Below, one piece after another: positions 17,768 through 25,935 of a stretch of DNA of 64,000 nt; within the stretch, counting starts at the first letter, position 1, and each line of letters opens with the position of its first letter. The notes below the pieces were generated by a model that was not told where the DNA came from, ran no database searches, and saw only the letters and a program-made list of their open reading frames with translations. The stretch is from Robertkochia aurantiaca. GTDB lineage: Bacteria > Bacteroidota > Bacteroidia > Flavobacteriales > Flavobacteriaceae. The position numbers were made by a program, and so were the translations under genes. The stretch covers positions 434,001 to 498,000 of the forward strand of contig NZ_JAINZS010000006.1 of NCBI RefSeq assembly GCF_020166495.1, given 5' to 3'.

Positions 17768-19378
17768 TTAGTAGCCGGGATTTTGAGTCAAATTGGGGTT
17801 GATCTGCAGTACATTGGTAGGCAGTGGGAATAGTTTTCTGTATTCTTCCACCGCTCTACCGTTGGTAGCACCGCCTTTGAAAGGCCATAGATAAGAACCG
17901 GAAACGAACTGTCCGTATCGAATCAGGTCGGTTCTTCTGAGTCCTTCCCATTTCAGCTCTCTTGATCTTTCGTCAAGAACGAACTGAGGAGTCAGGTCTC
18001 CTTCAGAGATGGCCGGAGCATTGGCTCTTGTGCGTAATTCGTTGATCAGGCTGGCTGCCGTACTCAGGTTTCCGCCACCGCCTTTCACTGCAGCTTCTGC
18101 GTAGTTGAGATAGATTTCGCCCAAACGTATCAGGGGCATATCACAGTCGGCAAAGTCACCTGAACTGTCGCTTCCCTGGTTTCCGTTGATATCAACGTTT
18201 CGGTATTTGGCAAGCGCATATCCGTCTGAAAAGTTTCCGGCCACTTCTTCGATCTCATAGTCCTGTCCGTCGGTAAAGAAAGTCGCCCTTCCGTCTTCCC
18301 AGGCCACCGGGAAGCCGTTGGCATCGGTTTCGGTCTGGGCATAATCGAACTTCTGAACAAGAGCTTTGGTGGTTCTGTAACCGGCCCAGCCTCCGTTTAC
18401 ACCGAACTCGGCAGGATCCATATTACCCCCTACCGGAGCATGACACATAAAGGTTGAGCCACCGAAGGTCTGGGCATTGATCCCGTCGAAGGTTGCCACG
18501 AATATGAATTCATTCTGAGCTCCGTTGGTGTCGTTGTCTGCGAGGAATAACTCATCGTAAGCATTGCCGTTTCCGTTACCATCGGTGGTATTGATGGTAT
18601 ACCCGCTGTTGATCACCTGTTCGGCGAATTGCAGGGATTCTGCGTAGCGTGCCTGTCCGGTATAGACCTCTGCATTCAGGTACAATCTTGATAAAAGTGC
18701 CCATGCGGCTGCCCGGTCTACTCTTGCGTATTCGTTAGAACGAGGTTCGGGGAGCAATTCCTGTATCTCCAGCAATTCACTTTCGATAAAGGCAAAGATC
18801 TCTTCACGATTGCTTTGCTGAGGAAGTTCAGTGCTGATCTCGGTTACCAGGGGAACATTTGCATATAAATCCATCAGGTTGTAATACGCATATGCTCTGA
18901 CAAACCGGGCTTCAGCTATAAAGGTTTGAGCTTCGGCTGATTCAAGCTGTCCCGCATTCGAGATGAATGAGTTACTAAAAGATACCACCTGTGATAGTCG
19001 GTAATACATGGCTTCGGTAAAGTCATTGCTCGATCCCCAGTCCATCAGGTACAGGTTCGGAAGACCCGGGTCACCCCATCCCACAACGGCATGGTCTGTG
19101 GTTAGTTCATTCAGGTTGTACAGCATACGGGTAAACTGAGAGAACCCCTCATCGATACGTCCGATATCAGGCTGACCTGCAGGACCCTGTTGCCCGGTCA
19201 GGGCCAGGGAGGCATATACCTTGGCGAGGGCGCTTTTAGCTTCCTCTACATTTTGATATACATCGATCTCGGTGAAAAGGTCCGGATCGATAGGGGTCTG
19301 GTCCAGGTCGTCGTGGCAAGAGATTACAACCCCTGACACAGCCAGACCTAAGATTAAATATTTAAGCTTCTTCATCAT
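17768..19378 (-). CDS. SusD/RagB-family starch-binding lipoprotein (pair 2)
   Basis: A 536-residue lipoprotein with signal MMKKLKYLILGLAVSGVVISC (Cys21). SusD features include FIAEARFVRAYAYYNLMDLYA near residue 170, RLGEIYLNYAEAAVKGGG, VLDERSRELKWEGLRRTDLIRYG and the ending INPNLTQNPGY. It is 8 bp downstream of its SusC partner and 19 bp upstream of the SusE/F-like gene, the order of the classical starch utilisation operon. It should bind malto-oligosaccharide on the surface and close the SusC barrel. Ligand is inferred from the LacI/maltose genes next door and the amylases. Confidence 0.94.
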   Translation of the reverse strand: MMKKLKYLILGLAVSGVVISCHDDLDQTPIDPDLFTEIDVYQNVEEAKSALAKVYASLALTGQQGPAGQPDIGRIDEGFSQFTRMLYNLNELTTDHAVVGWGDPGLPNLYLMDWGSSNDFTEAMYYRLSQVVSFSNSFISNAGQLESAEAQTFIAEARFVRAYAYYNLMDLYANVPLVTEISTELPQQSNREEIFAFIESELLEIQELLPEPRSNEYARVDRAAAWALLSRLYLNAEVYTGQARYAESLQFAEQVINSGYTINTTDGNGNGNAYDELFLADNDTNGAQNEFIFVATFDGINAQTFGGSTFMCHAPVGGNMDPAEFGVNGGWAGYRTTKALVQKFDYAQTETDANGFPVAWEDGRATFFTDGQDYEIEEVAGNFSDGYALAKYRNVDINGNQGSDSSGDFADCDMPLIRLGEIYLNYAEAAVKGGGGNLSTAASLINELRTRANAPAISEGDLTPQFVLDERSRELKWEGLRRTDLIRYGQFVSGSYLWPFKGGATNGRAVEEYRKLFPLPTNVLQINPNLTQNPGY

Positions 19379-19386
19379 TAAATTTT

Positions 19387-22353
19387 TTAAAAGTTTAGAT
19401 CAAGACCCAGTACGAAAACTCTTGGTCTCGGATAGAAGTTGTTGTCTATACCGCCGTTGATCTCAGGATCAAGACCGGAATAGTCAGACGCAACTAGTAC
19501 GTTGTTACCTGCAAGGTATACTCGGAAAGGTTGGTTGTTCAAACCTTCGTTGAAGGTATACCCTAAAGTTATATTATCTATTCTGAAAAAGGAAGCGTTC
19601 TCTACGAAATAGTCGCTTTGCAGACCTACCACGGTCTGGTTTCTGAACTGCGTTTCCAATACATCGGAATTCTGGTTGAAAAGTATGCCCTCATTCAGCC
19701 AGATTCCGTTATATGAGGCAGTGCTGGCGATGTTATTGTATACGTAGTTGCCGATGTTGGCGCGGGTTACGGCCTGGAAGTCCCAGTTCTTGTACTGAAT
19801 GGTTGTATTCAGTCCCATGATCACATCTGCATACGGATCTTTGTAAATATACTTATCATTCTCGTTTACCTGTCCGTCTCCGTTCAGATCGGCATAAGCC
19901 CCTTCTATAGGATTGCCGTCTTCATCATAGATCTGCTTGTACACGTAGAAGCTGAAAGGAGCGATTCCTTCCCGGTGAATCTGAATGGTGTTACCCACTC
20001 CACCTGAAATACCTCCCACTTCCTGGGTGTCTGGCAGTCTTGTGATGGTGTTATCGTTAAAGGCAACGTTATAGCTGATGTTCCAGTTGAAATCTTTAGT
20101 TCGGATTGGGGTGTAGCTTAATTCAAGTTCCACACCTTTGTTTTCCATATCTCCGATGTTGTCAGAAATGATGTTTCCGAAGTTGGTGAACGGATCGACC
20201 ACTACATCGGTGATCAGGTCTTCGGTGATCTTCAGGTAGGTGTTTACGGCTCCTGTGAGACGACCTTCCATGATGCTGAAGTCAACCCCTGCATTAAAGG
20301 TGTTACCAACCTCCCAGCGCAGGTTTTCGTTTACCGGCTCGGGACGATAGGTTCTGAAGAATTGATTGCCCAGCTGGTATTGTGCCGTCTGGGTACTGAT
20401 CACATATCGGGTCAGGAAGTTATAGTCACCAAGCCCGTTTACGTTACCTACTTCACCGTATCCGACTCTGAGTTTTAACTGATCAAAGAAACCACCATCC
20501 ATAAAGTCTTCCTCATGAATGTTCCAGGCTACGGCAGCTGAAGGGAAAAAGCCCCAGCGGTCATCCGGATTCAGCTTTGAAGAGGCATCTGCTCTCATTG
20601 TTGCTGTGATCAGGTATTTATTGCTGATGTCGTAGTTCACCCTTCCGAAGTAAGAAAGAAGTACGTTTCTCGAACGGTCAACAAATTGCTGGTCGATGGT
20701 TCTTTCATCGTTGAGCGACCCGTCTTCGTTGAGGAAGCGTGTGAGGTTGCTTGAAAAATTATCGAACTCAAAGCGCTGGTAAGAATAACCTGCCGTTGCA
20801 TCAAGCGTGCTGTTTCCAAACTCTTTATTGTAGTTGAAATAAATATCCAACAGGTAGTTGTCTGCCTCCTGGGTATAGATATTGGTAGAGCCGTCAAAAC
20901 CTGCCTGCGCAGTGGGCAGATTAGGTGCTGTAACTCGTGATCCTTCGCTCTCAGAGATATCGATACCGGCATTTACAGTAGCGGTCAGTCCTTCGAGGAA
21001 TGGCAATTCGTAGTCAGCCTTGAAATTACCCACAAGGCGGTCGACCGTAGCCTGATCTTCAATAAGATCCAGAAGCGCTACCGGGTTAGTGGGAGCGAGG
21101 TTCAATTGACGTGGGGGGTTACCGTTGTCGAGGAAGGAATAATAACCAAAATCGGTTCCATTTTCATCGGTAAAAGCGAAATAAGGCGAATTCACATCGT
21201 ATACCGGTTTGGTCGGATCGAAAGAATTGGCACTTCCGATAGCTCCGCGGTCTGCAAAAGTGTTATCGGTACGTGATATTCTTGCATTGAATTCGAGGCG
21301 AAGGGCATCGTCGAACAGCATAGGTCGAATATTGATAGAAGCTGTTCCTCTTTTGAGGTTATCACCCATCAGGATACCTCCCTGGTCGGTATACCCTGCA
21401 GAAGCTCTGAATGGGAGTCCAAACAACCCGCCTTGAGCGCTCAGGGTATGATCACTACCAAAGGCGGTGGTATAGATCTGATCCTGCCAGTCTGTATTGG
21501 CATTCCCCAGCCGGGAAATATAGTCTTCGTTCCCCGTATTGGTTACCACCTCTCTGAACTCATCAGCCGTTAATACGTCTACGAAGTTCGTAGGCTCATA
21601 TACAGAAGTAATATTTCGGTAATTCAGTTTCAGGTCACCCACCTTACCTTTTTTGGTCGTGATCAGTATCACCCCGTTCGCTGCACGGGCACCGTATATA
21701 GAGGTGGCCGAGGCATCTTTCAGGATACTGATAGACTCAATGTCATTAGGGTTGATCAGGTTGAGGGGGTTTCTTGTTCCGCCTACCCCGCCATCGTTCA
21801 ACGGCACCCCGTCGATCACGTATAGCGGATTAGAGTTCAGGGTAAGGGAGCTTATACCTCTGATCAGTACGTTTGAGCCTTCGCCCGGCGCACCACTGTT
21901 GCTGGAGATCGATACCCCGGCAACCTTACCTTGTATCAGCTGTTGAGGCGATACGATAGGTCCCTGGTTGAAATCTTCATCGGTCACCAGGTTTACAGCC
22001 CCAGTAGCATCTTTTTTCTTCACGGTACCATAACCGATGACCACCACCTCATCAAGAGCCTGGGCATCTTCGGTCAATGCTACATTAATAGTAGAAGAAT
22101 TTACCGTCTTTTCCTGGGTTTGGAACCCGATATAGGAAAAGACCAGCACATCACCATTTTCGGCCTCGATGGAATAGTTCCCGTCAAAATCGGTCGCCGT
22201 ACCCACCGTAGTACCTTTCACAACCACGTTCACACCGGGCATGGGTGTTCCCGTGGCAGCTTCCGTCACCACACCGCTTACCATTTGTTGCGCCAAAAGT
22301 CCGAGCGGACTCAGTAACAACAGCAGGAGGATGTATCTTTGCATTGTTCTCAT
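19387..22353 (-). CDS. SusC-family TonB-dependent maltodextrin transporter (pair 2)
   Basis: A 988-residue outer-membrane transporter. The signal peptide ends near LLAQQ (about 22). A carboxypeptidase-D-like domain follows (VSGVVTEAATGTPMPGVNVV), then the TonB-box region ALDEVVVIGYGTVKKKDATGA (about 96-116), plug motifs IQGKVAGVSI and VLIRGISSLTLNSNPLYVIDG, and a barrel ending in VLGLDLNF with a terminal Phe. It is the first gene of a minus-strand operon susC-susD-susE/F-amylase-lipoprotein, divergent from the LacI regulator. A perfect LacI-type palindrome in the shared gap suggests direct control. MRTMQ gives two candidate ATGs, at 22353 and 22344; the first is kept. Confidence 0.95.
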   Translation of the reverse strand: MRTMQRYILLLLLLSPLGLLAQQMVSGVVTEAATGTPMPGVNVVVKGTTVGTATDFDGNYSIEAENGDVLVFSYIGFQTQEKTVNSSTINVALTEDAQALDEVVVIGYGTVKKKDATGAVNLVTDEDFNQGPIVSPQQLIQGKVAGVSISSNSGAPGEGSNVLIRGISSLTLNSNPLYVIDGVPLNDGGVGGTRNPLNLINPNDIESISILKDASATSIYGARAANGVILITTKKGKVGDLKLNYRNITSVYEPTNFVDVLTADEFREVVTNTGNEDYISRLGNANTDWQDQIYTTAFGSDHTLSAQGGLFGLPFRASAGYTDQGGILMGDNLKRGTASINIRPMLFDDALRLEFNARISRTDNTFADRGAIGSANSFDPTKPVYDVNSPYFAFTDENGTDFGYYSFLDNGNPPRQLNLAPTNPVALLDLIEDQATVDRLVGNFKADYELPFLEGLTATVNAGIDISESEGSRVTAPNLPTAQAGFDGSTNIYTQEADNYLLDIYFNYNKEFGNSTLDATAGYSYQRFEFDNFSSNLTRFLNEDGSLNDERTIDQQFVDRSRNVLLSYFGRVNYDISNKYLITATMRADASSKLNPDDRWGFFPSAAVAWNIHEEDFMDGGFFDQLKLRVGYGEVGNVNGLGDYNFLTRYVISTQTAQYQLGNQFFRTYRPEPVNENLRWEVGNTFNAGVDFSIMEGRLTGAVNTYLKITEDLITDVVVDPFTNFGNIISDNIGDMENKGVELELSYTPIRTKDFNWNISYNVAFNDNTITRLPDTQEVGGISGGVGNTIQIHREGIAPFSFYVYKQIYDEDGNPIEGAYADLNGDGQVNENDKYIYKDPYADVIMGLNTTIQYKNWDFQAVTRANIGNYVYNNIASTASYNGIWLNEGILFNQNSDVLETQFRNQTVVGLQSDYFVENASFFRIDNITLGYTFNEGLNNQPFRVYLAGNNVLVASDYSGLDPEINGGIDNNFYPRPRVFVLGLDLNF

Positions 22354-22387
22354 ACAATAATTTTAGATAGTTAAGTATTAGTTTGAA

Positions 22388-22405
22388 ACAGTTATTTAAA
22401 ACTGT
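22388..22405. promoter_or_regulatory. Inverted repeat upstream of SusC pair 2
   Basis: ACAGTT and AACTGT flank a 6-base AT spacer about 35 bp upstream of the SusC start. The placement is suitable for a regulator site or the leader of the transcript. No matching TAnnTTTG box was found for this gene, so its promoter is not identified. Confidence 0.3.
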
Positions 22406-22478
22406 ATGCATCATTTCTCGGTGTTAAAAATATGTAAAGAGCAAGGCGGGAAAGGTGATAAAAGTCACTAAACCAAAG

Positions 22479-22492
22479 CGAAAACGTTTTCG
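22479..22492. promoter_or_regulatory. LacI-family operator, perfect palindrome
   Basis: CGAAAACGTTTTCG is a perfect 14-bp palindrome with a central CG step, the hallmark of LacI/PurR/CcpA-type operators. It lies 126 bp upstream of SusC and about 98 bp upstream of the LacI-family gene, in their shared 236-bp divergent gap. It is the obvious binding site for the neighbouring regulator. Confidence 0.8.
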
Positions 22493-22589
22493 TGTTAAAA
22501 ACTTTTTAAATATTCAGAACCCCGTTTTTTTAAAGGGAATAAGTGATAAATTGCTAATATCTTGCTATGAAAAATGTCAAAATCTCACT

Positions 22590-23633
22590 ATGAAAAGGAA
22601 AGTGACCCTGAAGCAAATCGCAAAAGAGCTCGATGTTTCGGTCTCAACGGTTTCTAAGGCGTTAAGAAACAGTAAAGAAATAAGCCAGGATACCATAGAT
22701 AAGGTACAGGCTTTTGCCAAGCTGTATAATTACCGGCCTAATAACATTGCGATCAGTCTGAAGAACCGGAAGTCGAAAAATATCGGGGTGATCATTCCTG
22801 AGATCGTGCATCATTTTTTTACCATGGTGATCAGCGGGATCGAAAATGTAGCTAATGAGCAAGGCTATAATGTGATCGTTTGTCTTTCGAACGAATCATT
22901 CGATAAGGAAGTGATCAATATGGAAACTTTGGCAAACGGCAGTATCGATGGGTTTATTATTTCTGTATCAAAGGAAACCCAGCAGCGTCGGGACTTTCAT
23001 CACTTGAGAGAAGTCGTCAACCAGGGAATGCCGCTGGTGATGTTCGACAGGGTAGCCGACGAGATCTATTGCGACAAGGTGGTGATCGATGATGCTCAGG
23101 CAGCATATAACGCTGTCAATCATCTTATTGAAACAGGTTGCCGTCGCATTGCACTGATCACTACAGAAGATTATGTAAGTGTGGGAAACCTGCGAACTTT
23201 GGGTTATCTCAATGCTCTCCGGGATGCCGGAATCGAGGTTAACGAAAACCTTGTAGTAAAAGTGAACAGTGAGCAGGAATGCCGTGAAAAAGTCGCAAAA
23301 CTATTTAAATATCAGGTGGTTGACGGAGTGTTTGCGGTTAATGAGCTTTATGCTCTTATCGCCATGAGGGAAGCTCAGAACCGTGACCTGAAGATACCCG
23401 ATGATGTTTCCTTTATCGGTTTCACCGACGGGCTGCTTTCGCAGTACTCGAACCCGACATTGACCACGGTGGTACAGCACGGTTATGAGATCGGTCAGCA
23501 CGCCGGTCAAATGCTCATCGATAAACTGGAAGAACGGGAGGCAGATGATTATTTCAGAACTGAGGTGATCAAGACAAGTATCCTGAAGAGAGAGTCCACA
23601 AAATCAGGCGATAATCTTAAGGTTAGCCAGTAA
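22590..23633 (+). CDS. LacI-family transcriptional regulator of the alpha-glucan locus
   Basis: A 347-residue regulator starting at the ATG at 22590 (MKRKVTLKQIAKELDVSVS). The frame extends back to 22455, but that part is not family-like and would cover the operator. The helix-turn-helix and hinge occupy about residues 5-60 (VSVSTVSKALRNSKEISQ, NYRPNNIAISLKN). The rest is a periplasmic-binding-protein-like effector domain (SKNIGVIIPEIVHHFFTMV, GSIDGFIISVS, PDDVSFIGFTDGLLSQYSNPTLTTV). It lies divergent from the susCDE operon and just upstream of the maltose transporter and phosphorylase genes, taking the place that SusR holds in Bacteroides. The effector is probably maltose or a maltodextrin; this is inferred from context. 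Confidence 0.92.
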   Translation: MKRKVTLKQIAKELDVSVSTVSKALRNSKEISQDTIDKVQAFAKLYNYRPNNIAISLKNRKSKNIGVIIPEIVHHFFTMVISGIENVANEQGYNVIVCLSNESFDKEVINMETLANGSIDGFIISVSKETQQRRDFHHLREVVNQGMPLVMFDRVADEIYCDKVVIDDAQAAYNAVNHLIETGCRRIALITTEDYVSVGNLRTLGYLNALRDAGIEVNENLVVKVNSEQECREKVAKLFKYQVVDGVFAVNELYALIAMREAQNRDLKIPDDVSFIGFTDGLLSQYSNPTLTTVVQHGYEIGQHAGQMLIDKLEEREADDYFRTEVIKTSILKRESTKSGDNLKVSQ

Positions 23634-23655
23634 AAAAAACGTATATTAGCCGCTC

Positions 23656-23714
23656 AAAACTTATGCATCACTTCTCACCTGTTTATAAGTTTTGATAAGT
23701 GTAGACGCTTATCG
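23656..23714. promoter_or_regulatory. Two inverted repeats in the gap between lacI and the transporter
   Basis: AAAACTTAT (23656) pairs with ATAAGTTTT (23685) across 20 bases, and GATAAG (about 23694) pairs with CTTATC (about 23709). There is no T-run, so terminator function is doubtful. They could be regulator sites or leader structure for the transporter operon that starts at 23740. Confidence 0.3.
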
Positions 23715-23739
23715 TACTGTGTTCTAATTAATTACGATA

Positions 23740-25269
23740 ATGAAAAAGCGTACCTTAAGTTTCTGGGAAATCTGGAATATGAGTTTCGGATTCCTGGGGA
23801 TCCAGATGGGATTTGCCCTCCAAAATGCCAATGTTAGCCGAATCTTTCAAACCCTTGGGGCCAAGATAGATGATATACCCATACTCTGGGTGGCAGCGCC
23901 TCTGACCGGTTTGATCGTTCAGCCGATCATAGGGTATTTCAGCGACCGTACCTGGACCCGCCTCGGAAGACGAAGACCTTATTTCCTGGCAGGAGCCATA
24001 CTGGCCTCTGCAGCTTTACTCATCATGCCCAATTCACCTTATTTATGGTTCGCCGCAGGAATGTTATGGGTAATGGATGCCTCCATTAATGTCTCCATGG
24101 AGCCTTTCAGGGCTTTTGTGGGTGATAATCTGCCCGACCGGCAACGCACCATGGGCTTTGCCATGCAAAGCTTTTTTATAGGGATTGGAGCCTATATCGC
24201 ATCGAAACTTCCTAATATATTAACGAATATGGGGGTGGCCAATACCGCTCCTGAAGGGGTGATCCCCGATTCAGTGAAATATTCCTTCTATATTGGAGGT
24301 GGTGCTTTTCTGCTTACCGTATTATGGACTGTTTTCACTTCTAAAGAATATAGCCCTGAAGAATTGCAGGCTTTCGAAGATGATGATAAGGAAGGGTATG
24401 AAAAGGAGGAAAAATCTGCATCATGGTTTCGGGAAAACGGGAAGCGACACAGCCTGATCGGGTTGATCGCCATGATTATTGGTCTTTCTTTTACATGGTG
24501 TATCAGTTATTTTGATCTGAAAAAAGATCTTTATGTGCTTTCTCTTGGGCTTATCGCCCTGGGCGGACTCGCACTGATCATTTCGGGATGGCTTCAACAG
24601 AAAGGGAAATATGATAATGGTTTTATTACCATTATGAATGATTTTCAGTTCATGCCAAAGGTGATGAAGCAATTGGCATGGGTGCAGTTCTTCTCCTGGT
24701 TCGCGCTTTTTTCAATGTGGATCTATACCACACCTGCGGTTACTGAACATATCTATAAGACCGTGGATACGACCTCAGAGGCTTTTAATACCGGAGCCAA
24801 TCAGGTTGGTGAAATGTTTGCCAATTACAATATCATCGCTGCTGCCGTAGCCTTTTTGTTACCGGTCATTGCGAAACGCAGCAGTCGCAGGTTTACTCAT
24901 TTCCTGGCACTGGCCATAGGGGGTGTGGGACTGATGTCGATTTATTTTGTTACCGAGCCTACCGCCATGAATCTTGAATGGTTGCCCATGATCGCTGTTG
25001 GTATTGCATGGGCAAGTATATTGTCGGTGCCTTATGCCATGCTTTCGGGCGCCTTGCCTGCAGATAAGATGGGGTATTACATGGGGGTGTTTAACTTCTT
25101 TATCGTAATTCCGCAATTGGTTGCTGCGTCTATCTTAGGATTTATGGTGAACGTGTTTTTTGATAATAAGCCTATTTATGCACTCCTGATCGGGGGTGTA
25201 AGTATGATCATTGCCGGCCTTTTGTCATTAAGGGTTGATGATGAAGATAATGTTGTTATAGAAGATTAG
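23740..25269 (+). CDS. MFS maltose-type transporter (GPH/SLC45-like)
   Basis: A 509-residue inner-membrane carrier with about 12 hydrophobic segments. The N-terminus reads LSFWEIWNMSFGFLGIQMGFALQNANVSRIFQ, followed by the GPH/SLC45-style loop GYFSDRTWTRLGRRRPYFL (about 68-86). A charged cytoplasmic loop occurs around residues 208-235. Relatives encoded beside GH65 phosphorylases in Bacteroidota are treated as maltose carriers. It leads a plus-strand operon with beta-phosphoglucomutase and GH65 (gap of 9 bp to the first). The likely role is import of maltose or short maltodextrins from the periplasm. Substrate is inferred from neighbours. Confidence 0.88.
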   Translation: MKKRTLSFWEIWNMSFGFLGIQMGFALQNANVSRIFQTLGAKIDDIPILWVAAPLTGLIVQPIIGYFSDRTWTRLGRRRPYFLAGAILASAALLIMPNSPYLWFAAGMLWVMDASINVSMEPFRAFVGDNLPDRQRTMGFAMQSFFIGIGAYIASKLPNILTNMGVANTAPEGVIPDSVKYSFYIGGGAFLLTVLWTVFTSKEYSPEELQAFEDDDKEGYEKEEKSASWFRENGKRHSLIGLIAMIIGLSFTWCISYFDLKKDLYVLSLGLIALGGLALIISGWLQQKGKYDNGFITIMNDFQFMPKVMKQLAWVQFFSWFALFSMWIYTTPAVTEHIYKTVDTTSEAFNTGANQVGEMFANYNIIAAAVAFLLPVIAKRSSRRFTHFLALAIGGVGLMSIYFVTEPTAMNLEWLPMIAVGIAWASILSVPYAMLSGALPADKMGYYMGVFNFFIVIPQLVAASILGFMVNVFFDNKPIYALLIGGVSMIIAGLLSLRVDDEDNVVIED

Positions 25270-25278
25270 TATATTTAT

Positions 25279-25935
25279 ATGAAAGGATTAATTTTTGACC
25301 TTGACGGGGTTATAGTAGATACGGCCCGATTTCATTTTCTGGCCTGGAGTAAGACGGCAGAAGAATTGGGCTATGAACTTACCGAAGAGAAGAATGAAGA
25401 ACTGAAAGGAGTGAGTCGTATTGATTCGCTGAAAAAAATATTGTCATGGGCGGGAACTACCATCGAAGATGAACAATTCCGCAAAATGACCGCAGAAAAA
25501 AATGAAGACTATCTGTCTTACGTCGATAAGATGACCACAGACGATATTCTTCCCGGTGTTTATGATCTTATCGCTGATCTGAAAGCCAAAGGCTACCCCA
25601 TTGCCCTGGGATCTGCCAGTAAAAATGCCCCTCGTATACTTAAAAAAACAGGAATGTACGAAATGTTCGATGCCATTGTTGACGGGAACAGTGTGAGTAA
25701 AGCCAAACCGGATCCTGAAGTGTTCCTGGTAGCGGCTGAGGCCATACAGGTGGCTCCTGAAAACTGCGTGGTGTTCGAAGATTCTTCAGCCGGAGTGACT
25801 GCGGCAAAACGCGCAGGAATGATCGCTATTGGTATCGGGGATCAGCAGGTGCTGGGCCATGCCGATTTCGTATTTCCCGACCTGAAGGAAATGAGTGTTA
25901 ATTTTATTGAAAACCTTGAAAACAAAGCAAAATGA
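25279..25935 (+). CDS. pgmB: beta-Phosphoglucomutase
   Basis: A 218-residue HAD-superfamily enzyme. Motif I is LIFDLDGVIVDTARFHFLAW, with nucleophile Asp7 and acid/base Asp9. Motif II is LGSASKNAP, the motif III region SKAKPDPEVF and motif IV VVFEDSSAGVTAAKRAGM. The helical cap has the family pattern GVSRIDSL. It converts beta-glucose 1-phosphate to glucose 6-phosphate. The stop overlaps the GH65 start by 4 bp (ATGA), so the two products are coupled: GH65 releases beta-glucose 1-phosphate, which this enzyme feeds to glycolysis. Confidence 0.95.
   Translation: MKGLIFDLDGVIVDTARFHFLAWSKTAEELGYELTEEKNEELKGVSRIDSLKKILSWAGTTIEDEQFRKMTAEKNEDYLSYVDKMTTDDILPGVYDLIADLKAKGYPIALGSASKNAPRILKKTGMYEMFDAIVDGNSVSKAKPDPEVFLVAAEAIQVAPENCVVFEDSSAGVTAAKRAGMIAIGIGDQQVLGHADFVFPDLKEMSVNFIENLENKAK

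Noticed and set aside
22455-22589. N-terminal extension of the LacI-family gene
   Set aside because: The frame is open but the 45 extra residues are Lys-rich and not family-like, and they would cover the operator palindrome; the HTH begins right after the ATG at 22590.
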